From: Adineta steineri
Lineage: Eukaryota > Rotifera > Eurotatoria > Adinetida > Adinetidae
Direction: 5' to 3'
Assembly: GCA_905250115.1 (NCBI GenBank)
Contig: CAJNOI010000142.1
Location: 91,376-155,375, forward strand
DNA: 64,000 bases
A model generated the notes under the pieces. It did no database searches and was not told where the DNA came from. It saw only the letters and a program-made list of their open reading frames with translations. Position 1 is the first letter of the stretch. Every line of letters starts with the position of its first letter. The translations under genes were made by a program, and so were the position numbers. Below are positions 45,851 to 56,292 of the stretch, one piece after another.

Positions 45851-47818
45851 ATGTGTAAGAACGAAAAGCATCAGAAGCACCATGTAGCATTGAGTAAGAT
45901 TTTCATTACTTTTACTTGCATCAAAGGAAGAATAAAAAAATTTCCCATGAGTCATAATAGTACTTGCGCAAGTTCGTATGAAAACAACGTAAGTGAAGTA
46001 AAGTTTCATTTACATAAGTTCGTACAAGTGTATAAAGTTATGATTCATACCGATATGTATGTGACGAAAAATGACATTATTTTCATAATGATCGATATGA
46101 ATGGACAACGACAATCATTTCCATCACCTATATCGGGCATAATTACTAAATTATATATTCATGAAATGGATGTTTTGTCATATAGTTCAATCATTTTTGA
46201 GTACGAAGCATGTCGTCACAGTATTATTTTTAAGAATTTATGTGGTGATTGTGGTATTGACTTAAGTCAAATAAAGAATACATTGTTAACATCAAAACAT
46301 GTAAATCATGTTGTACCGATAGAACCTTCATTTTCAGCAATAAAATTTACTGCTGAAATTGCCGCAAAATACGATAGAGAAGAGCGTAATTATTTACTTC
46401 GCAAACGTAAACTTCATTTACTGGTTGATCTAGATCAAACACTTGTTCATACAACAAACTGTGTAAATCATTATCCATCTTCACCGGATGTTGTTGCTTT
46501 TCAATTGAATATTCCAATATCACAAATATTATATACAAAATTACGTCCAGGTGTTAAAGAATTTCTTACTAATCTTCAATCATTCTATCAATTTCATATA
46601 GTTACGTTTGGTGATCGTCCGTATGCGAATGCCATAGCTAAATTAATCGATCCTGATGGGAAATTTTTTGCTGATAGAATCTTATCTCGTGATGAATGTG
46701 TCAGTTTAACAGATAAATCAGCTAATTTGAATAAACTTTTTCATTGTGGTGATTCTTTAGTATGTATTATTGATGATCGTGAAGATGTATGGAAATATGC
46801 TTCCAATTTGATTCAAGTCAAACCATATACATGGTTTAAAGATGTTGGTGATATCAATGATACTTATCTTTCATCAATAAATAAATGGAACGATAGAAAT
46901 CATCAATTCTATACTGAAAAGAATGAATTAACGGAACTTTCACAAATGGAAACTTTGTCTGTAAAGAATACTGGAGTAGCGAATGATGATGATCTTTACT
47001 TATATAGATTAGAAATTATTTTAAAACATATTCATATGATATTCTATAAAAGTTATGATCAATCAATTCAAAATAAATCAGACATTATACCAGATTTAAA
47101 ACAAATTATGCCGAATATTCGTCAACAAATACTCAAATCTGTTTCATTATGTTTCTCTCATATGATGTCACAAGATTATCCGTTGGACAAATATTGTGGA
47201 ACAGTTATAGCTGAAGCTATGGGAGCGACAGTCACTCATGATTTACAATTCGATCATAATGGTATCATTCAAACAACACATGTTATTGCTGGAAAACAAA
47301 CCTATAAAGTTTATCAAGCTCGACAAAATAATATTAAAGTTGTTACACCTGAATGGTTAATTGATTGTTACGAACAATGGGAGAAGAAATCAGAAGAAAA
47401 TTATATTCTTACTTCAGATTATAACGTTCAACAATGTAAATTATTTACAGATATAACACCACGTATATCTAAACGACGTTATTGTGAAATACAACAGCAA
47501 GTATCTATTATTGAACAATCGATTTCATATCAACAAAATGAATGTACGATGAACATTAATGAACGCTTTGATATTGAAAAAAAAGTCACTGATCTTTGTA
47601 TTGATGATGATATCGATTTACGTCCATCCAAACGACAACGTATAGTATCATTAACAAATACAGTTAATGAGAAGAGAGATACTGATGCTGACGATTCTGA
47701 TTCATCATATACTTATAAAATGCATAATTTGATTTTGAATAAGGAAGATAGACATAGTTCAGATGAAGAAGGTCTTAGTGACGATGAGACACCTCATGGT
47801 TGGAAACAAAAACAATAA
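45851..47818 (+). CDS. FCP1-type RNA polymerase II CTD phosphatase
   Basis: 655 aa from the first in-frame ATG; another ATG at 45947 is a good alternative, and the longest frame (45779) would need TTG. The order is: a biotinyl/lipoyl-like N-terminal fold (PSPISGIITKLYIHEMDVLS) ending in FEYEACRHSIIFKNLCGDCG, the FCP1 landmark; the HAD phosphatase with LLVDLDQTLVHTT (DxDxT nucleophile), LRPGVKEFL, and CIIDDREDVW (second DD motif); then a BRCT domain (VIAEAMGATVTHDL ... VVTPEWLIDCY). The acidic tail is SDDETPHGWKQKQ. It removes phosphate from the Pol II CTD in the nucleus. It is intronless, which is unusual for a conserved gene here and could indicate a retrocopy or intron loss. Confidence 0.88.
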   Translation: MCKNEKHQKHHVALSKIFITFTCIKGRIKKFPMSHNSTCASSYENNVSEVKFHLHKFVQVYKVMIHTDMYVTKNDIIFIMIDMNGQRQSFPSPISGIITKLYIHEMDVLSYSSIIFEYEACRHSIIFKNLCGDCGIDLSQIKNTLLTSKHVNHVVPIEPSFSAIKFTAEIAAKYDREERNYLLRKRKLHLLVDLDQTLVHTTNCVNHYPSSPDVVAFQLNIPISQILYTKLRPGVKEFLTNLQSFYQFHIVTFGDRPYANAIAKLIDPDGKFFADRILSRDECVSLTDKSANLNKLFHCGDSLVCIIDDREDVWKYASNLIQVKPYTWFKDVGDINDTYLSSINKWNDRNHQFYTEKNELTELSQMETLSVKNTGVANDDDLYLYRLEIILKHIHMIFYKSYDQSIQNKSDIIPDLKQIMPNIRQQILKSVSLCFSHMMSQDYPLDKYCGTVIAEAMGATVTHDLQFDHNGIIQTTHVIAGKQTYKVYQARQNNIKVVTPEWLIDCYEQWEKKSEENYILTSDYNVQQCKLFTDITPRISKRRYCEIQQQVSIIEQSISYQQNECTMNINERFDIEKKVTDLCIDDDIDLRPSKRQRIVSLTNTVNEKRDTDADDSDSSYTYKMHNLILNKEDRHSSDEEGLSDDETPHGWKQKQ

Positions 47819-48706
47819 TGTTCATAATTGTTATTATCTTACTTTTTTATTTGTACATATACACTTTGATTGGTTAGTTTAAATTTTTATTATTATTGTT
47901 GTCATTCAGTTAAATATACATAAAATAATATCATCACCCTCAAGTATATCTCCATTGATGAAATTAATAACAAAAAGTTTTCGTATTGAATATTCAAAAG
48001 GAAAATATTTGGTAAAAGACATTGAGTACGTAATATAAAAAATATCTTTTGAGAAAATAATTCTATCAAAAATCTTTCAAATCTAATTGAATTAGTCTTT
48101 AAATAAGTCATATTTTATTGCTAAACCCTACTATCGAGTTTTAACTTTGATTGATAAACAAATCTATCTAAGATAAATGTGAATATGTTACATTTTTCTG
48201 AAAATTTTTAACATTATAAATATTTTCATTGCGTTATTTAATATTAAAGATTTAATAATTATGTATTATTCGAATGAATTCATCGAAGAGAATTCTTAGT
48301 TATTTAACATTCATACATAAATTGACGATGTTGAATTGAATATATCTTTAAATTTGTATTCGATTTATGTATATTATATTTTATTGTAAATCTACAGTAA
48401 ATATGTTTCATAATAAAATATCTTCACAATCATTAAAAATTATATTTAAGAAGATAGAAATATGTTATACTTCACTGAAGCAGAACTACAAAATATAATC
48501 CAATTATTATCTTATTACAAACTGTTCTTTTCTTTCTTAATACAAAACATACAACGTGTACATTTTTTTATTCAGTCATACATAATAAACTATCTCATGG
48601 TGGTTTCAGGTAAGGTTATAATATTCATACATTAGTAAGTATTAGTTAATATTTAAATACATAGTAAAATTTTAGTCTTAGATAATTACTGGATAACAAG
48701 ACAATT
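47819..48706. other. spacer
   Basis: AT-rich. A short CATCACCCTCAAG arm sits near 47931. The 5' side of the CadD-like gene has TTTTAGTCTTAG acceptor-like signals at about 48671-48680, so a 5' UTR intron or outron is possible. Confidence 0.45.
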
Positions 48707-49495
48707 ATGCATAAAAATCATAGAAGTCTTGGAGAATTTTTTGGAACAGCATTTATAACTTTTATAGTTACAAATATTGATGATATTATTGTTTTAATGG
48801 GTTTTTTTACTGAAGCAGCAACACAAAATTCAGGAATTAAGGTTTATGATATATTTTTTGGTCAATATTTAGGTTTTTCTATATTATTAGTACTTAGTCT
48901 TATTGGTTATGCTACATCATATATATTACCTGTTCAAATGTTAGGATTTCTTGGGTTTTTGCCAATAATTCTTGGCATCAAAGGTATAATTAATCTCTTT
49001 CGAAATGATGATGATATTTCAGCAAGTGAACTTGAATCAATTCGTAGCGAAGATAGAACGGATGGAGATTACACATCCGAATCGACAAGACGACAATCAC
49101 AAGATACAAATATTGACATGTCTTCAAAAAATAAACTAAAAGAAAAATTTTCAAAAATTCGTAATTATGATTTCAATATTCAAACATTAAAAGTTGCAGG
49201 CGTAACTATAGCAAATGGTATTGATAATATTGCAATCTATACACCATTATTTGCTCAAGCATCGAAATGGCAAATTGTTGGTTATATTGGAATATTTCTT
49301 TTGATGGTATTTATTTGGCTTATTATTTCATATTGTTTTATTAGTTATAAACCAATATTATCAATTGCACAAAAATATGCACGATATATTATTCCGGTAG
49401 TTTTTATTGGAATTGGAATTTATATTCTTATTGTATCAGATTGTTTTCCATGGTTAGAACGAGCTATTGAAACAAAAAACTTTAAAAATGGTTAA
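48707..49495 (+). CDS. CadD-like cadmium resistance/cation transporter
   Basis: 262 aa in one exon. The first half, FITFIVTNIDDIIVLMGFF ... IFFGQYLGFSILLVLSLIGY ... ILPVQMLGFLGFLPIILGIK, and the second half, VAGVTIANGIDNIAIYTPLF ... VVFIGIGIYILI, match the bacterial CadD family (PF03596). The family motif N-x-D-D/N sits in both inverted halves (TNIDD, NGIDN), with three TM segments each. An acidic, Ser-rich cytoplasmic loop (residues about 103-150) separates the halves and is longer than in bacteria. It likely exports divalent metal or cations. The family is essentially bacterial, and absence of introns fits horizontal gain. The base composition is as AT-rich as the host, so an early or ameliorated transfer is likely. 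Confidence 0.85.
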   Translation: MHKNHRSLGEFFGTAFITFIVTNIDDIIVLMGFFTEAATQNSGIKVYDIFFGQYLGFSILLVLSLIGYATSYILPVQMLGFLGFLPIILGIKGIINLFRNDDDISASELESIRSEDRTDGDYTSESTRRQSQDTNIDMSSKNKLKEKFSKIRNYDFNIQTLKVAGVTIANGIDNIAIYTPLFAQASKWQIVGYIGIFLLMVFIWLIISYCFISYKPILSIAQKYARYIIPVVFIGIGIYILIVSDCFPWLERAIETKNFKNG

Positions 49496-50271
49496 CCATT
49501 CATATTTTTCTTGTAATAATATTTCCTATATTTGATTAAAAAAAAGGAATAGATTTTCGATCATTTAAAATAGATAAAATATATACCAGAGGCCTAAAGA
49601 GGGGGTCTAATTTGTGATATTTTTGATCAAGAAATTTAGCTATTGATGACTATAGTTAAGTGTATGTAATAAAAAATAATCTATTGAACATATTCATAAC
49701 TTACGGATGCACAGTTAAAATTAAGTATCATCCGTCATTGCAAATATCAACAAGCTTATATCAAATACGCAAAGTCTACTGAAATGAAAAGTATTTTCTA
49801 CTCTCACATGTTCTAGTATGAAATAAATTAGAATCTTTTCAATTTATTCATTCTCTGTAATTTTCGTATAGATGTCGATAGTGAAAAATGCATCTGCTAT
49901 CGATAGGACGAATAAAACGATGTTTTGCTAAGAATGTATAAATATGTCCATACCTTTACCATTTTCTTTTCTTTCGCTGTCGTAGCGTCATGTATATATT
50001 ATTATTATTTTCAGAAGAAAACAAAAATAAATCAAAAAAATATTAATCGACACAAGCAAATGACTACAGAAAAAAGTGTCATATGAATAAGGTTGCCACG
50101 TAGCTGCCTCGCGGTTTCTTTCTTTCTTTTTCGTTTATTCTCATTAAAAACGAAATATAACCGAGTTTTTCCTTTTATAATAAATTCTCATAGCATAGAA
50201 ATGGTCAATTTCTTTCTATGAGTTGTATTTTTACATACAACGTTGTGTGCCTATAAACTTTTTCGTTCTAG
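49496..50271. other. spacer
   Basis: No gene. It ends in TTTTCGTTCTAG immediately before the ATG of the next gene. Confidence 0.5.
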
Positions 50272-52028
50272 ATGAATACAATTTCGACTTTTGAAATGTT
50301 ACCAAACGAAATGATATTGCACATTTGTCAATATCTTCGTAATACCGATATTCTTTATTCTTTGTTCAATCTCAATACTCGTTTCAATGTGTTAATAAGT
50401 GGATTTTGTTATAATTTGGATCTTAATAATACTACACATAAACAATTTAATTGTGTTTTGTCGAATATTTTATCTCAAATAGGTTCAAATATACAATCAT
50501 TTGTACTCAATGGAAATTGGACAAGTTTTCTATCATATAAAAAAGATCCGATACATCTCCATTCGAATTTATCATTAATGTTCCCTAATTTACAGGTGTT
50601 AACATTAGAATATTTTACTGGTGAACACTTATGTACATTTCTTGAAAAAATGCAAAGTCCCTTAAAACTTGTCAAACTTAATATAAAATATCTCATGGAT
50701 AACTCTCAAAGTGAATTGTTAGAACGAGTTTTATCTATTAATAATTGTCGATTAAGATCGATAACATTCGATCAAAATTCAATCTTTTTACCATTGGAAA
50801 TAATCGATAAAACAAGTTTATATCCAAATATTGAAGAATTGACTGTTAACTTGATAGATTGTGAGATGCTAGGAAATTTGTTTACACTTCTAGTGCATAT
50901 ACGTCGTTTACATATAAATCTTGGAGTAGCACCATCTGTGTCAACAGCATCATTAAAGAATGTACCAGCTCTTATTCATCTAACAGACTTTCAATTATAT
51001 TCGATCCAAATGTCTTGGACATTTGAAAATATTCAAGATATAATGTGTAAGATGCCATCTTTACAGAGATTAGCATTATATCTAAGTACAGAAGATAGAC
51101 GTCTCGTTAACAAACAAGATCTCGCTACAATTCTTCCATCATCACAAATACAGATGGATTTCTTCATTGTATATCATTTTTCAGAACCATCTATCGAAGT
51201 TGATACTTCGCTTGATACATGGCCACGAGGTCAGATTTCAATGACACGATTATCAGATGGATCCAATCAATATGCTCTCATTCATACCGTTCCTTTCAAT
51301 GGAAAATCGCTCGTTATTCCTTCAATACTAGGTAAAAGTATGTTACCCGCTTGGAAATACATGCAGAAAGTTAGAAATCTACGTATTCGGGGAGAATTAT
51401 CTTCTATTGATATGTTGATGATTATGCAACATCTTCATGGAATTGAAACATTCAGAGTGGATTTAAAAATGGATTTAGAAACACGTATGTAATTTAATTT
51501 CTGATAAGAACTAATATTATTTTCTATACTTCAGCTATTGAAACACAATCAGTTGTTTTACACTTACCGCAACTCAAAAAACTAAAAGTTGCTGGATCGT
51601 GTGAATTATTTCGTATACTTGAAGCAGCTCCTAATCTTAATGATTTGTCAATAACTTTCGATTGTTACAATAGAATAATCAATGACGAATCATTATGTAA
51701 ATTATTAGAAAAACGAATTGTACGTCTTGAAATTTTTCGATTAGAACACAATCAAAAGATACAGTTAGATTTGATTATTAAAAAATTTACAAATCTTCGT
51801 CATATGGTTCTTTGTATAAGTGATTCATCAGCTGACATCGATTCGCTTTTCTTACAAGGTCTCGAAATGTGGAGAGAAGAAGAACTCATTTATCTTTGTC
51901 TCAAAGGTCCTCTATCACAAAATAGACGTAGTACTGTTCATCAATGGTTTAATGATCATAGTTATTTACAGAGTAAAGACTCATTTGCTTATGACTACTA
52001 TGAAAAGTGTGGTCATTTATGGATTTAA
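50272..52028 (+). CDS. F-box protein with irregular leucine-rich repeats
   Basis: Two exons (50272-51484 and 51535-52028, phase 1) encode 568 aa. Residues about 8-50 are an F-box (FEMLPNEMILHICQYLRNTD ... FNLNTRFNVLI). The remainder consists of irregular LRR-like strands: FPNLQVLTLEYF, LRSITFDQNSI, YPNIEELTVNL, VRNLRIRGELSSIDMLM, LKKLKVAGSCELFRIL. This suggests an SCF ubiquitin ligase substrate receptor. The product lacks a signal peptide and probably acts in the cytoplasm or nucleus. The ATG follows a splice acceptor directly. This architecture is heavily expanded in bdelloids. Confidence 0.8.
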
Positions 52029-53079
52029 TAAATTATCTCAGACGTTTCCATTCATGCTCCGCAGATGTGGATGGGTTAAAATTGAAGTTTTGTGCTTTTT
52101 TTTTGAATAAATGCTTTAAAAATAATAAATAATATGTAGAGTTAATTTCACCAACGTATTTCGTAATTGTTTTGAAGAAGTTTAGAATAGTTAAAAATAA
52201 CTTAATATAATGCATTTGCTATAAGATTCAGTCTTTTTATAAATCATATTGCTGTAGTGTTCAGCACGAGTAAACCTAGTTTATGATTTAAAATTACTTT
52301 AAACTTGTGGAGTTGTTGATAAAACTATAGTTTGTTATTATCTTTTCTAATATGTCAATATTAAGTTGGATAAATTTGTAAATAATATTTCGTTTATCAA
52401 TGTAATAACTTGATTTTTATTAGAATAAATTTTTTATTGCTATGCAGTTAGGTGGAACATGATAGCCACATTCTCGAGGAAAAATGAAATTATGAACTCG
52501 TTTCATCCATTCGACAATTTAAATGTTTATTCAAATGAGAACTTTATACATTTGGATGCACACAATTACCTCAAGTCTCCTTAAGTATTTGAATGCCTAA
52601 CTGATTAATTTAAAAATGGAATAATCCAATATTCGTATGTAAAGTGCGTGAATATATTAAAAATTATAATATTTCTTCATTATCAAGTGACATATGCTTC
52701 GTTTCACGTAAATCTCAAGAAACTATGATTAATAAATACTTGATGATTTGACTATTTTCAGTCCTCTACGTGAATAATGTTCCGAATAAGGCAATGTTCT
52801 CATTAAAAATAGCAATCGTGCTCTTTTTAAAAGAGAAATATATTGAAATAACTTTCACTGTCGAATGGACATAAGGTTTTAATAAAACCGATGATCAAGA
52901 AACATTGCCAAAAATAAACTACGCATAAGGTTTGTTATTTCTTCCGTTTTTATAATGAATATGTCTATCTTGATACGTAACCAGAATATACATAATGCAC
53001 ACTGACACTATATAAAGAGAAACTCAGAACATTCAATGTTACTTTATTCTTTTTTCATTAGTAGAAGCTATTATACGTG
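52029..53079. other. spacer
   Basis: No gene before the TATA box at 53009. The frame at 51820-52110 overlaps the true frame of the F-box gene and is a shadow. Confidence 0.5.
53009..53016 (+). promoter_or_regulatory. TATA box of the ALF-like gene
   Basis: TATATAAA lies 64 bp ahead of the ATG at 53080, a normal distance for a short 5' UTR. Confidence 0.55.
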
Positions 53080-53487
53080 ATGAAAATCTCCATATATATA
53101 TTGTTGGTGGTCGTCGTCCTTCTTGGTATTAGTATCAATCATAAGGTTAATTCTCTTGATGCTGATTTGAGTAGCTGTTTGGCACTAAACTATGTGGTAT
53201 GTGGTTTAACAGTAGGATCTGCTGTTTATAAGCAATACGCATCATGGAGTGATGTGGATACAAAGCAAGCTTTTGGTACAACATGTAATTCACAATTTAA
53301 AGGTGGTTTCCATGATTGGGAATGGAAATGGAGTGGCAAATTTTCGTGTCCATCACTTAGTCCGACTGTTATGGGCGAAAGTACACAGTACGCAAGCCGA
53401 ACTGGTGCAATTGAACATGCGGTTCAAGACTATGTCACAAAAATGACATCAGCCGGTTTATTGAAGCCAGAACAACTTAACACATAA
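53080..53487 (+). CDS. anti-lipopolysaccharide factor (ALF)-like secreted peptide
   Basis: 135 aa from the ATG at 53080; a frame start at 53077 would be GTG. Residues 1 to about 24 are a signal peptide (MKISIYILLVVVVLLGISIN). The mature part holds the ALF signature: two cysteines with exactly 20 residues between them, enclosing a WEWKWSGKF beta-hairpin, then CPSLSPTVMGES, then SRTGAIEHAVQDYVTKMTSA and GLLKPEQ. Crustacean and horseshoe-crab ALFs have the same C-x20-C loop, with a C-P-G-W tail and a terminal amphipathic helix; the loop binds lipid A. The loop here is only mildly basic, so LPS binding is not certain. Probable antimicrobial effector. Confidence 0.75.
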   Translation: MKISIYILLVVVVLLGISINHKVNSLDADLSSCLALNYVVCGLTVGSAVYKQYASWSDVDTKQAFGTTCNSQFKGGFHDWEWKWSGKFSCPSLSPTVMGESTQYASRTGAIEHAVQDYVTKMTSAGLLKPEQLNT

Positions 53488-54181
53488 AAGAATTTCAATA
53501 TAAATGGCTAGAACATCCAATTCCTATTTTATCTCTTTTGCTTTTTAATCTTTATTGCTTCAATAATAGTTTTATCATAAAATAAACTATTCAATCTATA
53601 ATTCTAATCGAACTCAGATTATTTAGAGTGAAGATGCAAGGATGGGTAAGAATGTTGGTGTCGCTCTTGAGATCAAAAACCATCCATACCCACCCTAGAG
53701 TAATTCGAATTAACCTAAAGAACTAGATATAATTTGATTTTTTCAATAATTGAATAAATGTCATTGCTGAATATTTGTGTCAGTTTCAAAATTAAAAAAG
53801 AAAAAAAGTAATGTAAATATATCGATGGTCCGATTTCTTTTCTGCTCTATTCATTACATACTCTGAAAATATTACCCGAAAAAAGCAATTCAATTTAATA
53901 TTATTGTAACGTAAGGAAGTGTATTTTTATTAATGATACTTGTAATAAACAAGATGAAACATTAGAAGTCAAAGAATAATGAAAATGAAGCTGTAAAATG
54001 TTTTGTAGAAATATTCTTCACAAAACCTCCATGAGGCTCGAACCATACTAATCAAAAAATTTGTGTAAATTATATTTCTCTTATGAATAACAATGTATGA
54101 CAATTCGTCAGACGAAATAAAGTTATTATTTGCGCATTTTCATTCAAATTAATAAGCAATACTAGCTTGTTTGTGAAAGAC
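53488..54181. other. spacer with one inverted pair
   Basis: It holds the pair at 53637-53696. A GGCTCGAACC tract near 54032 resembles a tRNA T-arm in reverse, but no tRNA fold accompanies it. Confidence 0.5.
53637..53696. repeat. inverted pair CAAGGATGGGTAAGAATG / CATCCATACCCACCCTAG
   Basis: The left arm 53637-53655 and right arm 53680-53697 pair around the GGATGGGTA/TACCCACCC core with slips. It starts about 150 bp after the ALF-like stop codon. Confidence 0.5.
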
Positions 54182-55195
54182 ATGGGTGGTTCGCCATCTC
54201 TTCCACAGGCATATAACAGTCAACAAAAAGTTGCTTTTGAAGAAGAAAAACCTCTTCCTGCAATAATGGATAGAACATCACTAACAAACACTTATTGGTT
54301 TTCAGCATCGATAATTCTCGGTGCATTAGTGGCTGGAATTATATTAGGTCCTATAGTTGTCTTGTATACCAAACAAAATGGTCAGTATTTTCATGCCATA
54401 TTTTGAGATATGCAGTTTCTATTTGTTCAAGAAATTAAAGTTAATTTTATCAATTTATGAAACTATACCTTCATTCTTACTGATGTCGTTTACTTAGATC
54501 TTCTCCCGCTAGAATAAAGAATGAAATGAACGATTTAGTTCATTTCGAAAGAATTATCAAACAGTTCCAGCTTTCAGAGCAAGAAACAAATTATTCTTCT
54601 TATAATATAACCAACTGTTAGTTAGTTTTCTCTCGCACATATTTTTCGTTTATCTTTTTACTGATGAGAAAACCTGCCAGAATATCCTATTGCTGTCGCT
54701 TGCACCACATTTATATTCATTCAAGAGATCTGATTGAACGATGAAAAAAACTAGAATAATTTGACTTTTCGGGATGTTGGTGGTATGTGCGAGGATGACT
54801 GCGAAAACTCTGTTTGTATTCTACACTTTCACGTACCAACACGCTACTGCAGAGATCATACAAGTAATCTGTTTGAAAACATCACTTTGTTGAATATATA
54901 ATAGGTTTTGTTTAGTAAGTACAACTGCATCAGTGACAAGTAAGTAGCTTATTTTACTCTATATCTAAGACAGATGACATTGATGGCTAGTATCTTTTAA
55001 TACATTAGCTAGTTATGTATTGATCACGCTACGAACAAAAATATTCTGCATGTTTCTCTTTGTAGCACTTCCACTTGTACCATCCGGTGTCATTTTGTTA
55101 TGGTAATTTGAGCATTATTTTTATTATTATTGTATTTAAGAAATATTCTTATAATTAGGAGTGGTACCATTGCAACAGTACCGCAAGATTGGGCT
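54182..55195 (+). CDS. TM protein with phage-tail-collar-like domain, cut by gap
   Basis: Exon 1 (54182-54380) has the ATG at 54182; the longer frame uses TTG. It encodes a short tail and a TM segment (YWFSASIILGALVAGIILGPIVVLYT). After a 685-nt intron, exon 2 (55066-55102) and exon 3 (from 55159) read ALPLVPSGVILLW / SGTIATVPQDWA and then hit the N gap. VPSGVIxLWSGxIATVPxxWxLCDG is the standard opening of the phage tail collar domain (PF07484), found in tail fibre tips and sporadically in eukaryotes. This is therefore probably a membrane-tethered collar protein. The domain body, the stop and any relation to the GPCR exons beyond the gap are unseen. Confidence 0.6.
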
Positions 55196-55295
55196 NNNNN
55201 NNNNNNNNNNNNNNNNNNNNNNNNNNNNNNNNNNNNNNNNNNNNNNNNNNNNNNNNNNNNNNNNNNNNNNNNNNNNNNNNNNNNNNNNNNNNNNN
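55196..55295. other. assembly gap of 100 N
   Basis: Exactly 100 N. This is a conventional placeholder, so the real length is unknown. It removes the end of the collar-domain gene and the start of the GPCR. Confidence 0.99.
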
Positions 55296-56292
55296 TTTCT
55301 TGAATTGTTGTCATCTCTGTCGATGCTTTTATGTAGTATTTTCGGTATTATCTGTGCCATGACTTTTATTGTTATCGTTGTTTCTCATCGTCAATTTCAT
55401 ACATTAACGATCATGCTTGCTTTCAATTCAGCCATTGCTGGCATTATTGTCAATGTTACTTGTTGTTGTCAAGCAATCTATCAATTGACAAGTGATGGCA
55501 ATGATAAACTATGTTCATTTCGAGGTTTTCTTCTCCATACTGCTGCCGGTCTTTTGTATCAAACACTTTGTGTTCAAGCACTTCATCGTCTTTTTGTAGT
55601 TGTGTTTGCAACACGACGTTATCTCCGATCAACAAAAGTCATGGCATTTATTACGATCATTCAATGGTTAATTTCGATTACATTTGGCATTCCTGCATTA
55701 GTAGTTGGACGAATCGTATATCAATCGGGTAGTCGCATTTGTCAGGTAGGTTTCTTTAATAAAGATTTCAAGTGATGATCTCTGCAAATTCTTATTTTAG
55801 GCATCATTGAACGATCTAATTATATTTTTATATTTGGCAATGTTTATTTATTTCTGTCCACTTACTATCATTGTTCTAATCTATATTCGAATTGTTCATT
55901 TTACAAAACAACATTCTTTTACAACAAATACTCAACATAGTCCAGCTGATCTACATCGACAACGTCGTGAGCTTCGTTTTATTCGTCGTCTTCTTATCAT
56001 TGTTGGTGTTATATTCTTTATGAGTTTTCCATATTTGATTTTCTTTCTTCGAGCACAATTTTTTCCTCATGCGGAATCATTACCATATGCACAACGAGTC
56101 AGTTATATCTCACTCTCATTCGGATTCAGCATATGGATGTTGCTCAACTTGCTTTTTACAGATCAAGTAAGAAAACATTTAATTAAGACAATACAAACCT
56201 TATTACCAAGACTAAGATCTACACGAGTTCAACCTCTGAATATCGCTGACCCATCAATAGAAATTATTATTGTACGAATAACACAAAAATGA
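55296..56292 (+). CDS. rhodopsin-like (class A) GPCR, 5' end missing
   Basis: Two exons are visible (up to 55745, and 55801-56292, phase 0), about 313 aa. TM segments in order are: SMLLCSIFGIICAMTFIVIVV, LTIMLAFNSAIAGIIVNVTC, the Cys-linked extracellular start of TM3 (KLCSFRGFLLHTAAGLLYQT), VMAFITIIQWLISITFGIPA, IIFLYLAMFIYFCPLTIIVL, FIRRLLIIVGVIFFMSFPYL, and SYISLSFGFSIWMLLNLLFT. The DRY site appears as LHRLF and the NPxxY region as LLFTDQ, both divergent, as in many invertebrate orphan receptors. The N-terminus lies in the gap. The ligand is unknown. The frame reading into the Ns before 55196 belongs to the collar gene, not to this one. Confidence 0.82.

Noticed and set aside
54025-54050. 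tRNA T-arm-like GGCTCGAACC on the plus strand
   Set aside because: No A-box, no cloverleaf and no acceptor stem could be drawn around it on the minus strand.
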